A stretch of DNA of 64,000 bases from Synechococcus sp. CC9311 (lineage in GTDB: Bacteria; Cyanobacteriota; Cyanobacteriia; PCC-6307; Cyanobiaceae): the NCBI RefSeq assembly GCF_000014585.1, contig NC_008319.1, forward strand, positions 1,054,001 through 1,118,000, read 5' to 3'. The translations under genes and the position numbers were made by a program. Positions 47,101 to 56,832 of this stretch are shown here, piece by piece. Position 1 is the stretch's first letter. Each line of letters begins with the position of its first letter. Below the pieces are notes generated by a model that did not search any database, was not told where the DNA came from, and saw only the letters and a program-made list of their open reading frames with translations.

Positions 47101-50100
47101 CGGCAGTGCTAAAAGTCGGAGAAAATATAAGTGACGTCGCAAGCTCAACTACTCCTTACAAAGTTGATTACGATTTAGTGAGCAAATCTGACATAATCCC
47201 AACAGGGTCAGGAACAATCGAAGGAACTAATGGCGAAGACATATTAATCGGAGACGTCGGCGGCGGATCACTAGTAAACCAAAGCATAAATCTTTCACTG
47301 GTGCTCGATGTATCGCGCAGCATGATTCTGAGTAACATCAACTTCAACAATGCGTCAGTAACGCGCTTTAGTGCATTGCAAACCGCAACAAAAGACTTGT
47401 TGAGCGAAATAGCTCAAAGTGGCGCAACAGCAAAAGTGCAAATTGTTAAATACTCAACCGAAGGGAGTGATGTAGGATACTACAATTTTACGAGTGGCGA
47501 CGATCAAACGGTTCTAAACCAAGCTTTCCAAGACATCGATGACCTCCAGGCAGGCGGAGGGACAAACTACGAAGCAGGATTGGTCACTGCCCTGAACTGG
47601 ATCAGCGGTGGGATTACATCCAATACACCGTTAAATGTTAATCAAACGGATAAAGATAAGGTGATATTCATATCGGATGGAGAGCCATCTTTTTATTATA
47701 GAGGCAATGACACCCAAGAGGTCAATGGGCCTGGAAATACTTTTAGTCAAGCCGCAATAGATCACATACAAGGAAACTACAACGGTAGTGGACCGGACGA
47801 CACCGTTGACGAAAGGCTACAGATCGAGAATCAGCAATTTTCGATCGAAGCAGTTGGAATTGCCACAGGCAATACGGCTACCAGCAGACTAAGTGAAGTC
47901 GAAATCAGGGGTCAAGCAACAGCAATTACAACAGGGCAGCAGCTTGAGGATGTCCTCGGCCAACTGACAGGCCTGGATGAACTCAATGATGTAGGCAACG
48001 ACGTAATCAACGGAGATGATGGGGATGACCTTATTTTTGGCGATGTAACCTATACAGACGATTTGATCGGAAACACTGTACAAAACACAGCAGGCGTAAC
48101 AGTACAGGTCCCATCAAATAACTTGGTGATTGGTGATGGCTGGAAAGTCTTTGAAGCTCTAGAAAGCCAGAGCGACTGGGATAGAGAAGATACGGTCAAC
48201 TACATCAGAAACAACTCTGATGAAGTAGCCAAAGAAACAGTGCTAAACGATGGCACAACGCGCAGTGGGGGCGACGACAATATCAGTGGCGGAAGTGGCG
48301 ACGACACGATTTATGGCCAGGAAGGCGACGACACGATTGCTGGAGACGAAGGAGACGATCGGATTGCTGGAGGAACTGGTGACGACACGATGACCGGCGG
48401 GGATGGTGATGATCAGTTCGTGTTCTTCAAAGGGCAGGGGAGAGAATCTACAGAAAACGCATTCTTTGATAATTTTGACGACAGAACACAACTATCGGGA
48501 AGCAATTGGAGCCAGTGGACTGAAACCGGCGACAACAATCCTGGGGACTTCGGCGGCAGAGGAAATGCAAACACTGGCCTTATCAAAAGTGCATATCGCA
48601 ATGGTGGACCAATCAACAGCACAGCCATTGAATTCGACAATGCTGACAACAACCGGTCCCTGACAAGTGATCTGATCACCATCAACCAATCACAGATAAA
48701 CCAGGGTGGAACTGTTGAATTGTCATTCGATTGGAATGAAAGCGCAGGCGGCACCACTAGATACGTTGAAGTATATTATGTGAATCAAGGAGGCTTTGAA
48801 ACAAGCAGCGGATTTAGGGTCACAGGAAATTCAAATTCGGGGAGCACAACACTGGATCTAACCAGCTATGTCGCAAGCAACAGCTCATTCAAGGTTCGAT
48901 TTAAATCGAGCGGAAATTGGAGAGACCAGGATGAAATCTATTTCGACAACATTTCAATCGACATCGTCAATCCAATCTCAAGCATCGATGTCATCACAGA
49001 CTTCAATCTACCCAGCCAGACCGGATCAGACACAATTGAAATCGTTGGAGACAATATTAGCGGCGTATCAGCCACGAACTCAGGTCTCACATCATCAATT
49101 GGAGGAATCGTCTACGAAATCAATGTCAGCTACACGAATCAAAGCGACGATATTTTCTACGTTGATCTCCCCACAGGAAGCCTGAATGGCAACATCACGA
49201 TCGCAGCAAACTCCGCAACCTTGGATGGGCCCATCGCAGGTGCACAACTCTTCCTTGATCAAGACTTCGATGGATCCATCGACGCCAATGAACTGATCGG
49301 GGTCACCGATGCAAACGGTGAAGTCGCATGGCAGATCCCCCTGGCAGACCTCGATGTCAATCAAGACGGCATCTTCACTCTCGGTGAAGCACGGGCCGTG
49401 CAGACCGGCGGAACAGACACCGAAACAGGCCTCAGCTACGCCATCAATCTGTTTGGGCCAGCCGCAGGCAATGTGATCACACCACTCACCAGTCTGTTGC
49501 AGGCACGGATCGAAAACGGTGACGATCGGGAGACGGCGCAGTCCGAGCTGCAACAAGCACTCGATCTGCCTTCAGAGACGGCGATCACATCCTTGAACCC
49601 AATGACCAGCACAGCCGAGGTGTTCGCCACCACGGCAGGCGTGATGACACTCGCCGTTCAACTGGCCGAACTCAGCGCTGTTCAGCAGCAGATCTCTCCT
49701 GCAGAGGTGTCCTTTGAGGTGTTCACTGCGCTGTCCGACCAGATCGTGGCCAACGGAAAAGATAATTCAATCCAACTGGCAGACAAGGCGCTGATCAACG
49801 ATGTAGCCGAACAACTCGGCCTTGATGGCATCGATGCCAATGTTCTGGAGTTCCTCTCCTCCAGCCAACTGGCCATTGAGAGTTCGATTCTCAACCTGAC
49901 ACCTGATGACAATGCGGTGGATGCCGTCAGCGCCGTGCAGGTTCTTACTCAGGGTGAATACGCTGGCATGCTGGCTCAGGTCGCTAATGGTGAGTTGAGT
50001 AGTGGTGCTCTGCTGGATCTGACGGACAATCTCAACCAGATCGCTGAAGACAATGGGCTCAACAGCGAAGCGGTGCAACAGGCAGAAGCACAAACAGCTG

Positions 50101-50627
50101 CCGCCTATGAAACACAAGCACTCTCCCCTGAGGCCAATGAGATAGATCCTGATCCGACACAAACCACAGGCGATGAGCTTGGGAATAACGAAATTGATTT
50201 GTTAACTACAACCATTGATTCCAATACGCCTGTAGGAGACTCATCGACTGCGGCTGAAGACTCAAGCACTAATCTTGATCAAGATACAGAGAGCAATGAA
50301 GGCACTCCATTAACAACTACAAGCACAGAATTAACCCAGTCCAACGAGCTTGAAGAAGCCAATGATTTCAGCACAGAGGATCTTGTGGGTCAGTACCTCG
50401 AATCCAATCCTGTAGAAGATGATGTGATCGCAGAGGTGTATGAAATGATCAACAGTAATCTCGATTCAGACATTATTAATTCTGATATTGCCATAGAAGA
50501 CTTATCGATTGGTAACGAGGAGTACGAAAACGAACTCGATATCGATGTAGATTTAGATATGGTTATAATCGATTCCATGGATGAGATGCCACTTGATGTT
50601 GCTGAGGATTATTCCGTTCTTGCCTAA
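44163..50627 (+). CDS. Giant RTX surface protein with duplicated DUF5801-like modules and a VWA domain
   Basis: A 2154-residue, very acidic protein, probably the cargo of the adjacent type I system. In order it shows: an acidic Pro/Glu-rich N-terminus (1-155); a beta-rich module (160-360); two identical 233-residue modules (361-593, 594-826) of the DUF5801/T1SS-143 type, each opening with DDGPAEG; another beta module; and a von Willebrand A domain with a complete MIDAS (D1049, S1051, S1053, T1134, D1172). Calcium-binding RTX nonapeptides follow (GGSGDDTIYGQEGDDTIAG, about 1369-1420), then a jelly-roll-like domain (1433-1610), an EF-hand-like DxDxDG region (about 1690-1750), helices and an acidic Ser/Thr tail. 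There is no Sec signal. The TTG 44163 start is uncertain, as a second TTG lies 15 bp downstream. Confidence 0.85.
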   Translation: MHRVRLDNFSPVVDGSTDEASVAEENKNNFVPNRQSYKGAGVADNPEGVTEFNDVEIKTPVVEVANPSPPSQQVTSDIGNIPVDAGGLGADANPFFEGLEEAFTIDAVSPTNLLTAPLAESSDADIPQPQDFAPDAEPPADTEIEPEPTPDPDPVPPTISVEDFGDVLVFDGGLNNGNFVGVQSAEDLLKFDPSIVGPGGLGAIALVSFASNFTVSAPSAGLVSREITYGLELEVPEGTTLNANNLADQTAVLKSGTNDIYLFEVNGTIFGSISPTTVSGNEVFRTFIDSSTGLLTFEQFLPIQHVNSIDTTTSDAATILDRMLLADNQIQLTARVTDDYGSGQVLSATAFVDLGGNIQFGDDGPAEGTIATPTISAALLTSLNTGDGGLLDGNDKALPATVTSAALADTFTGAVTPDYGADIDAPPAEVTIDTAGNGFTFDLDTSSANANGAVDTQLTLSDGVGVAGTQVYAYLTNSGRTIVGRTADTGSTDGDSVFTLTIDQATGAITQTQNEAFAHSLITNGTGTVGVGTVPSGTYSTTPIDPATGDSGDSVDLGVLNISVSADVRTTDSDGDYVIQAVSTGDIADGFKFFDDGPAEGTIATPTISAALLTSLNTGDGGLLDGNDKALPATVTSAALADTFTGAVTPDYGADIDAPPAEVTIDTAGNGFTFDLDTSSANANGAVDTQLTLSDGVGVAGTQVYAYLTNSGRTIVGRTADTGSTDGDSVFTLTIDQATGAITQTQNEAFAHSLITNGTGTVGVGTVPSGTYSTTPIDPATGDSGDSVDLGVLNISVSADVRTTDSDGDYVIQAVSTGDIADGFKFFDDGPADFAPANATLDNDGSDEVTETLNPTALRPGADELGSLTFTGINNGDDALIKSGGNTVSYYLINNGTELIASTKTLAEWNSLSPTDQADPNAADYVFTITLDPSQSNYTVKEYATIDGTTDTTLNYDVKLTDEDLDFVDGDFEVTWAPSPAVLKVGENISDVASSTTPYKVDYDLVSKSDIIPTGSGTIEGTNGEDILIGDVGGGSLVNQSINLSLVLDVSRSMILSNINFNNASVTRFSALQTATKDLLSEIAQSGATAKVQIVKYSTEGSDVGYYNFTSGDDQTVLNQAFQDIDDLQAGGGTNYEAGLVTALNWISGGITSNTPLNVNQTDKDKVIFISDGEPSFYYRGNDTQEVNGPGNTFSQAAIDHIQGNYNGSGPDDTVDERLQIENQQFSIEAVGIATGNTATSRLSEVEIRGQATAITTGQQLEDVLGQLTGLDELNDVGNDVINGDDGDDLIFGDVTYTDDLIGNTVQNTAGVTVQVPSNNLVIGDGWKVFEALESQSDWDREDTVNYIRNNSDEVAKETVLNDGTTRSGGDDNISGGSGDDTIYGQEGDDTIAGDEGDDRIAGGTGDDTMTGGDGDDQFVFFKGQGRESTENAFFDNFDDRTQLSGSNWSQWTETGDNNPGDFGGRGNANTGLIKSAYRNGGPINSTAIEFDNADNNRSLTSDLITINQSQINQGGTVELSFDWNESAGGTTRYVEVYYVNQGGFETSSGFRVTGNSNSGSTTLDLTSYVASNSSFKVRFKSSGNWRDQDEIYFDNISIDIVNPISSIDVITDFNLPSQTGSDTIEIVGDNISGVSATNSGLTSSIGGIVYEINVSYTNQSDDIFYVDLPTGSLNGNITIAANSATLDGPIAGAQLFLDQDFDGSIDANELIGVTDANGEVAWQIPLADLDVNQDGIFTLGEARAVQTGGTDTETGLSYAINLFGPAAGNVITPLTSLLQARIENGDDRETAQSELQQALDLPSETAITSLNPMTSTAEVFATTAGVMTLAVQLAELSAVQQQISPAEVSFEVFTALSDQIVANGKDNSIQLADKALINDVAEQLGLDGIDANVLEFLSSSQLAIESSILNLTPDDNAVDAVSAVQVLTQGEYAGMLAQVANGELSSGALLDLTDNLNQIAEDNGLNSEAVQQAEAQTAAAYETQALSPEANEIDPDPTQTTGDELGNNEIDLLTTTIDSNTPVGDSSTAAEDSSTNLDQDTESNEGTPLTTTSTELTQSNELEEANDFSTEDLVGQYLESNPVEDDVIAEVYEMINSNLDSDIINSDIAIEDLSIGNEEYENELDIDVDLDMVIIDSMDEMPLDVAEDYSVLA
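45245..45943 (+). repeat. 699-bp tandem repeat, copy 1
   Basis: This is the first of two directly adjacent 699-bp units inside the RTX gene, encoding one 233-residue module. By eye the two copies agree at every base, including synonymous positions. The unit is richer in GC than the DNA around it. Confidence 0.92.
45944..46642 (+). repeat. 699-bp tandem repeat, copy 2
   Basis: The second copy follows with no spacer and keeps the frame. About 17 bases of a third unit (TGATGACGGCCCAGCAGA) follow before the sequence diverges, as expected if unequal recombination at the conserved DDGPA joint produced the duplication. Confidence 0.92.
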
Positions 50628-50629
50628 AT

Positions 50630-51034
50630 ATGATTGATATCACTTCTGCAGGAGCTGAAATTGGAGGATCGATCACTGATGTGGTCAGTCAATTCCTCGA
50701 CATGGCACGAACCAGCGAGATTGATTCTCCAGGATCTACCACCCGTCAAGCTGGTTTGATGTATGAGCTGGATAGCTTGGTCAGTGATTTTCTTGATCAG
50801 AATCAGATTTCTTCCGAAGAATACAATTCTCTCGAACAGCAGGTTCTCAATTCAGTAGCTGAAGAGCTCATTCTCGACTCCGACCATCATGATTCGCTTG
50901 ATCTTCGTGCCGATGATCAAGGAAATTACGATGCCGAGTCGGTTATGGCAGCCATTGATCTAGACCTTAGCGCGGTTGATGACCTTAACCTTCCATCTAT
51001 GATGTCAGATGGGTTTGACGGCCTCGATGTCTAA
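50630..51034 (+). CDS. Small acidic protein linked to the RTX gene
   Basis: The gene begins 2 bp after the RTX stop, so it must be translated from the same message. The 134-residue product is strongly acidic and helical, with no Cys, no signal peptide and no membrane helix. Landmarks are MIDITSAGAEIGGSITDVVSQFLD at the start and AIDLDLSAVDDLNLPSMM near the end. I do not recognise a family. A chaperone, a co-secreted partner or a regulator of the RTX protein are all possible readings. Confidence 0.7.
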   Translation: MIDITSAGAEIGGSITDVVSQFLDMARTSEIDSPGSTTRQAGLMYELDSLVSDFLDQNQISSEEYNSLEQQVLNSVAEELILDSDHHDSLDLRADDQGNYDAESVMAAIDLDLSAVDDLNLPSMMSDGFDGLDV

Positions 51035-51073
51035 GCTCATTCCATTAATGCCAAGAGACCTCGAAGCGACTCA

Positions 51074-51772
51074 ATGCTTAATTCAGATCGGCGAATTCTC
51101 TTGTTCTCTGATCAGCCACCATCAACTTCTGTTGTTTTTAAACATCTAAAGTCTTCTCAGTTCTATATTCTGTTGATTGACGAATTTACAGATCAAAGGT
51201 TATCCTCAAGCCTTGAGGATCGTCCTGATTTAATCCTTATTGATGTCAGTCACTTTCAATTTCAAGCTTCACTTCAGCTGATTCGACTAATTCGCTCCAA
51301 GAAAATATCTGTGCCTCTGATTAATTTGGTTAGGGATGATCACTATTTGGCACGTGTTCAGTCACTCCAGGCTGGTGCTGATGATGTCCTGTCATTTCCT
51401 TTTGCTTACGAAGAGCTTGATGCCCGCTTGGATTCGCTCTTCCGCCGTGCATCGATGGGGGCAAACCATCTCGATGGCACAGTGCTTCGTCATACAGATC
51501 TAGAACTGAATACCGATACACGTGAAGTGATCCGAGATGGGATCTCAGCCAAACTCACGGTTAAAGAGTATGACCTCTTGGTTTATTTTCTACAAAATCC
51601 AGGAATGGTATTGGCTCGAAAAACAATCATGAACAATGTGTGGGGACAAAGCTGGACAGGAGACGATAATCTTCTTGACGTTTATATCCGTTATTTGCGT
51701 AAGAAAATTGAGCGCCCCAAACTTGAAAAACTGATACAGACTGTTCGAGGTGTCGGCTATATCTTGAAGTAG
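51074..51772 (+). CDS. OmpR/PhoB-type response regulator with degenerate receiver
   Basis: The 232-residue protein has a normal winged-helix DNA-binding domain (LTVKEYDLLVYFLQNPGMVLARKTIMNNVWG, then VYIRYLRKKIE and RGVGYILK). The receiver is atypical. The phospho-acceptor Asp is kept (D57 in LILIDVS), but the acidic pocket near residue 12 is FSDQ, the switch Thr is Val (V86) and the invariant Lys is Phe (F108 in LSFPF). Phosphorylation control is therefore doubtful. It lies 40 bp after the small acidic gene, at the end of the secretion cluster, and may regulate it. No histidine kinase is next to it. Confidence 0.87.
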   Translation: MLNSDRRILLFSDQPPSTSVVFKHLKSSQFYILLIDEFTDQRLSSSLEDRPDLILIDVSHFQFQASLQLIRLIRSKKISVPLINLVRDDHYLARVQSLQAGADDVLSFPFAYEELDARLDSLFRRASMGANHLDGTVLRHTDLELNTDTREVIRDGISAKLTVKEYDLLVYFLQNPGMVLARKTIMNNVWGQSWTGDDNLLDVYIRYLRKKIERPKLEKLIQTVRGVGYILK

Positions 51773-51840
51773 TTAAGCAAGTATTATCGGTTCGCGCTAA
51801 TCCGATCTGATCTCTTTGCATCGATTGATGATCGAGTTGA

Positions 51841-54800
51841 TTATGAATCTTTGACTCCCTCAATTCGATCCTCAACCTCTTGATAAAGCTCCTGCAGTTG
51901 CTGAATGTTTTCATCGGAGGTTTCCCAATACCCACGTCCATTCACCTCAAGCAATGTTCCAACAATTCGCCTGAAACTATGGGGATTAAGTTCCAGCAAG
52001 CGTTTACGCATTTCTGGATCATTGATGAATGTTTCATTGGCTTCTTCGTATACAAAGTTGTCAACAGATCCGCTAGTAGCACTCCATCCAAGCGTGAAGT
52101 TCAGGCGCTTCGCAACTTCGCGCACTCCTTCATAACCAGAGTCGAGCATGCCTTCATACCACTTTGGATTGAGCAGTTTGGTGCGCGAGTCCAGGCGAAT
52201 TGTTTCACTTAAGGAGCGAACCTGAGCATTCGCCGTCGTTGTGTCTGCGATGTAGCTTGTTGGTGATTTTCCGTCATCGCGAAGTCCCTGAATCAGCTTG
52301 GTGGGGTCGCTGTCGAAATAATGGCTTACATCAGTGAGTGAAATCTCAGCGGAGTCGAGATTTTGGAAGGTTACGTCTGCTGTCTTCATCACGGATTCGA
52401 AGACTTCACGCTTTTGATCCATTTCGCCTGGGTTGTCGGCGTTAAAGGCAAAAGTTTTGCGAGAGAGGTACATCTCCTGAAGCTCTCCCTCTTCTTCCCA
52501 GGTGCTGTTTTCTACAGCCAGGTTTACGTTTGAGCTATAGCTACCGCTGGCATTGGAAAACACACGGCAAGCAGCATCACGAAGACTTGTGCCTTCTTTC
52601 TCTGCTTGTTCAAGAGCATGCTTTCGAACAAAGTTTTGGTCAATAGATTCATCCGATTCAGCAGCCATTTTCACGCCTTGATCAATTAGCGCCATCTGAT
52701 TGATGAATAAGTCTCGGAACACACCCGAACAATTCACAACAACATCAATCCTTGGTCTCCCTAGTTCTTCCAGGGGAATGAGCTCGAGCTTATTGACCCG
52801 GCCTAGAGAATCGGGAACAGGTCGCACGCCGATGAACCAAAGGATTTGAGCGAGTGATTCTCCGTAGGTTTTGATGTTGTCAGTTCCCCAGAGCACGCAA
52901 GCGATGGTTTCCGGCCAATCGCCCTGTTCTTCTCTCTGTCGTTCGATCAATTTGTCGACAACAACTTTGGCTGCAGCCACTGCTGCTCTGGTAGGAATCG
53001 CTTGAGGATCAAGAGCGTGAATGTTTTTGCCACTCGGCAGTACCCCTGGATTCCTGATTGGGTCTCCTCCGGGGCCAGGCAGAACGTATTCCCCATCGAG
53101 AGCCCTTAACAGGCTTTCCATTTCCATATCTGCGCAAATTTGTTGGAGGCAGAAACGCAAATAGGTAAACAGGGTGTCAAGCGCAGTGCTGTCAACGTTT
53201 GCGAAACCACCACTCGAACAGGCTCTGAACCAAGGTGTTTGCAGTTTGAATCCAAACCGAGCGATCAGATTCAGGAACCAACTAAAGCTTTCGCGCATAT
53301 TGACGCGACCGTCGCTTCCTGTCAGCGAACGCACCATCGATCCCACAGCAGCGCGTGAAACTTCTGTGATCGTGCGATTGAGTTCCACATCTTCAAGAAC
53401 GCCATCATCGTTGCCTTGATAGATATCTTCGATCTTGCGTCCAAGCGATTCAGCGAGTAGTCCCGGTAAAGAACGAAGCCCGTCGTCTTCACGCTCCAAG
53501 GCGGCAATACTCACCAGTGTTGCAATCGCTTCTTCTGCCGTGGGCGGCTTACCGATGGTATGAAGGCCACAGGGAAGCAGGCGACTTTCAATTTCCATCA
53601 ACTGGCGATAGATCGCCCCAACAATGGCGTCGCGCTCTTCGAGATTGAGATCAGATGAATCTTCGTCAGGCAGCGTGACATCTTTATCAAGATTGCATAA
53701 GCGTGCTGTTTCTACGATCGCGTTCACGATTTGAACTCCCCTACCACTTTCTCTCAGTTGTTGATAGGAACCCACCAACTCACCAAGCTCCTTGAGTCCT
53801 TTATATAAACCAGCATTTTCAGCTGGTGGTGTGAGGTAACTAATCGTGGATGCATAACCTCGCCGTTTTGCGATCGTTGCTTCTGATGGATTATTGGCTG
53901 CGTAGTAATAGAGGTTCGGTAAGGCTCCAATCAGGGAGTCTGGGTAACAGCTTTCACTCATGCCCATTTGCTTGCCGGGCATAAATTCAAGTGAGCCATG
54001 TGTGCCGAAGTGGAGCACTGCATCGGCTCCCCAAACCTTCTCTAAGTACGTGTAATAGGCTGCAAAACCATGATGAGGACTCGCGCTGCGTGAATAGAGA
54101 AGGCGCATAGGATCACCTTCATAACCAAAAGTTGGTTGAACTCCTACAAAGATATTTCCAAAATGACGTCCATAGATCAATAAATTTTGTCCGTCGCTAT
54201 TTAAGTTGCCCGGTGGTTTTCCCCAGTTTTCTTCTAAACGTTCTGAATAAGGAGTGAGCCTTTCATACTCTTCAACGCTCATTCGATGCGCGATCGAGAG
54301 TTCTGGTGATCCTTGAAGTGCTTCTGGATCGTTGATCACCGTTTCCATGAGTGCTTTCGCATCACGTGGCAAGTTCTTAACGTCGTATCCCTTGGCCTTC
54401 ATCTCTTGAAGAACCCTGTGAATCGAGTCGAAAACATTGAGATAGGCTGCAGTTCCTACATTTCCCTTGTCTGGGGGAAAGCTAAAAACGGTGATAGCTA
54501 GCTTTTTCTCTTGCCGTGGTTTCAGGCGTAATGATGACCATCGGATGGCTCTCTCAGCAATCGCATCCACGCGATCTTGCAGGGTATGAGCTTTACCCGT
54601 GGCGTCATCACGACCAGATAAAACAATCGGTTCGATTGCGCCGTCTAATTCGGGAATCGCGATTTGCAGTGCTACCTGCACTGGGTGAAGCCCTAAATCA
54701 CTTTTTTCCCATTCTTGCGTGGTTTGAAAGACCAATGGCAGGGCAACCATGTAAGGCCGATTGAGTTTTTTCAGAGATTCAACGGCTTTGGGATGGTCCT

Positions 54801-55851
54801 GACGCGCTGGACCTCCAACTAAGGCAAAACCTGTAAGAGAAACAATGCTGTCCACCAAAGGCTGCTCTGAATTGAGCGGGTCGTAGAAAAACGCATTGAC
54901 AGGTTTTGAGAAATCAAGACCTCCGCAGAAGATCGGAATGACGCGTGCACCTCGGAATTCAAGTTCTTGGATCGTTGCCACGTAGTGGGCGTCGTCTCCA
55001 GTCACGATGTGACTTCGCTGGAGCACGAGACCAATCACTGGTCCCTTGCGGGCTTTGTCGTTGAGATCTGGGCGACTCGCCGTCCAATTCAAATATTCCT
55101 TTAAATCCTCAAACATTTGAGGTGCTAGTGGGTGCCAAATCCCTAGATCAGGAAAAACTTCTGGATCGGCAACAGCTAGTTCAGGACGTCCATCACCTTC
55201 TGATGCAGGAAAAACATATTTATCAGCCAGCATCAACAGAAAATTTCGGAGATTGTCTGGAGTGCCACCCAGCCAATATTGAAAACTAAGCATGAAGCTG
55301 CGAGCGTCTTGAGCCTTCTCAACAGGCAAATACTTGAGCACTGTTGGGAGCGTATTCAAGAGCTTGAGCATTGCGTCTTGAAAACCCGCGCCACCAGCTT
55401 CTTTTCGCTTTTTCATGAAGCCGGCGATCGCGCTTTTGCTCTGCCCGAGTTGAGCCATCGAGAAGCTGCCTAACTTGTTCAGGCGCATCACCTCAGGCAT
55501 CGAGGGGAAGACAACTGCTGCTTTCAGTCGATCGCGGTGAAGACTGACTGCATCAACAATTTTCTGGGCGAGATCTTCAATAAAAATGAGGGATCCAATA
55601 AAGACGTCGGCTTCAGCGATGTCTTTTTGAAAATCTGCGTAATTATGTTCATCACGAAGTTCCTCAATGAGATAACCGCAAAGTTCAATCCCAATCGGAC
55701 CATCTTGCGCATTGAGACTGATCGCTGCTTGTGTTAATGCACTTTGATATTGCGGTTCAAGAACGACGTAGACGGCCTTCATGACCGATTGATGATTGTT
55801 GTTCTCAGCAGGAACAATCCGACGATCAGCGGAACGGACCTGCGTAAACAT
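51841..55851 (-). CDS. chlH: Magnesium chelatase subunit H
   Basis: ChlH is the large porphyrin-binding subunit that, with ChlI and ChlD, inserts Mg into protoporphyrin IX, the first step committed to chlorophyll. The protein is about 1336 residues from the ATG at 55851 ([16 protein letters not shown]), normal for cyanobacteria. Family stretches include [32 protein letters not shown] and the late [23 protein letters not shown]. It is divergent from dapB and convergent with the response regulator gene. The other chelatase subunits are not in the window. Confidence 0.97.
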   Translation of the reverse strand: MFTQVRSADRRIVPAENNNHQSVMKAVYVVLEPQYQSALTQAAISLNAQDGPIGIELCGYLIEELRDEHNYADFQKDIAEADVFIGSLIFIEDLAQKIVDAVSLHRDRLKAAVVFPSMPEVMRLNKLGSFSMAQLGQSKSAIAGFMKKRKEAGGAGFQDAMLKLLNTLPTVLKYLPVEKAQDARSFMLSFQYWLGGTPDNLRNFLLMLADKYVFPASEGDGRPELAVADPEVFPDLGIWHPLAPQMFEDLKEYLNWTASRPDLNDKARKGPVIGLVLQRSHIVTGDDAHYVATIQELEFRGARVIPIFCGGLDFSKPVNAFFYDPLNSEQPLVDSIVSLTGFALVGGPARQDHPKAVESLKKLNRPYMVALPLVFQTTQEWEKSDLGLHPVQVALQIAIPELDGAIEPIVLSGRDDATGKAHTLQDRVDAIAERAIRWSSLRLKPRQEKKLAITVFSFPPDKGNVGTAAYLNVFDSIHRVLQEMKAKGYDVKNLPRDAKALMETVINDPEALQGSPELSIAHRMSVEEYERLTPYSERLEENWGKPPGNLNSDGQNLLIYGRHFGNIFVGVQPTFGYEGDPMRLLYSRSASPHHGFAAYYTYLEKVWGADAVLHFGTHGSLEFMPGKQMGMSESCYPDSLIGALPNLYYYAANNPSEATIAKRRGYASTISYLTPPAENAGLYKGLKELGELVGSYQQLRESGRGVQIVNAIVETARLCNLDKDVTLPDEDSSDLNLEERDAIVGAIYRQLMEIESRLLPCGLHTIGKPPTAEEAIATLVSIAALEREDDGLRSLPGLLAESLGRKIEDIYQGNDDGVLEDVELNRTITEVSRAAVGSMVRSLTGSDGRVNMRESFSWFLNLIARFGFKLQTPWFRACSSGGFANVDSTALDTLFTYLRFCLQQICADMEMESLLRALDGEYVLPGPGGDPIRNPGVLPSGKNIHALDPQAIPTRAAVAAAKVVVDKLIERQREEQGDWPETIACVLWGTDNIKTYGESLAQILWFIGVRPVPDSLGRVNKLELIPLEELGRPRIDVVVNCSGVFRDLFINQMALIDQGVKMAAESDESIDQNFVRKHALEQAEKEGTSLRDAACRVFSNASGSYSSNVNLAVENSTWEEEGELQEMYLSRKTFAFNADNPGEMDQKREVFESVMKTADVTFQNLDSAEISLTDVSHYFDSDPTKLIQGLRDDGKSPTSYIADTTTANAQVRSLSETIRLDSRTKLLNPKWYEGMLDSGYEGVREVAKRLNFTLGWSATSGSVDNFVYEEANETFINDPEMRKRLLELNPHSFRRIVGTLLEVNGRGYWETSDENIQQLQELYQEVEDRIEGVKDS

Positions 55852-55969
55852 CAGCACATATGAGCAATGTAAAGAAGCTTACGGGTGTCTGTGACGCTCT
55901 GCCTGAGATCTGCATTTCGTGTTACATCCGCGCCTGGCCCCATAGGCTGAGTCCATCTGCAACACGTTC

Positions 55970-56821
55970 ATGAGCGACATCCAGACCGGTTCGATCCCTG
56001 TTGTGGTGACCGGTGCGCTGGGTCGAATGGGTGCTGAAGTGATTCGAGCAGTTCAAATGGCTCCCGATTGCCATCTGGTGGGTGCAGTGGACAACACACC
56101 CGGCAAAGAGGGGCATGACGTGGGCGAATTACTGGGGCTTCAATCCCTTGAGGTGGCTGTTACTGCGGATCTAGAAGGCTGCTTGTGCTCTGCGAGTCAG
56201 GCCGTTCGAGATGCCGGGCCTGGGAAAGGTGCCGTCATGGTGGATTTCACCCACCCATCTGTGGTGTATGCCAATACCAGAGCCGCGATCGCCTATGGCG
56301 TGCATCCCGTGATTGGGACCACGGGGCTGTCACCCGCCCAACTTGAGGATCTCCAATCGTTTTCCGACAAGGCATCCATTGGTGGGGCTGTGATTCCCAA
56401 CTTCTCTGTGGGAATGGTGTTGCTTCAGCAGGCTGCTGCCGCTGCTGCCCGGTTTTATGACCACGCCGAGCTGACCGAGCTCCATCACAACCGCAAGGCC
56501 GACGCTCCTAGCGGAACCTGCATCAAAACAGCCGAACTGATGGAGGAACTCGGAAAACAATTTAATGAATCAGAAGTGGATGAACATGAATCTCTGGCTG
56601 GATGCCGAGGTGGGCAGCGTCCGAGTGGACTGCGGTTGCATTCTTTGCGATTGCCTGGCCTGGTGGCTCATCAAGAAGTGATGTTTGGCTCTCCAGGTGA
56701 GACCTACACCCTGCGGCACGACACGATTGATCGGGCTGCATATATGCCAGGCGTGTTGCTTTGCATCCGTAAAGTGCGACAACTACAGGCGCTGGTTTAC
56801 GGCCTCGAGCGTCTTCTTTAG
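55970..56821 (+). CDS. dapB: 4-hydroxy-tetrahydrodipicolinate reductase
   Basis: DapB reduces the cyclic intermediate of lysine and diaminopimelate synthesis with NAD(P)H. The 283-residue protein starts with the nucleotide-binding [14 protein letters not shown]. It then shows [17 protein letters not shown] and the substrate-binding [14 protein letters not shown]. Its promoter region is the 118 bp shared with the divergent chlH. The next gene begins 11 bp after its stop. Confidence 0.96.
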   Translation: MSDIQTGSIPVVVTGALGRMGAEVIRAVQMAPDCHLVGAVDNTPGKEGHDVGELLGLQSLEVAVTADLEGCLCSASQAVRDAGPGKGAVMVDFTHPSVVYANTRAAIAYGVHPVIGTTGLSPAQLEDLQSFSDKASIGGAVIPNFSVGMVLLQQAAAAAARFYDHAELTELHHNRKADAPSGTCIKTAELMEELGKQFNESEVDEHESLAGCRGGQRPSGLRLHSLRLPGLVAHQEVMFGSPGETYTLRHDTIDRAAYMPGVLLCIRKVRQLQALVYGLERLL

Positions 56822-56832
56822 GGGTTGGCAGG

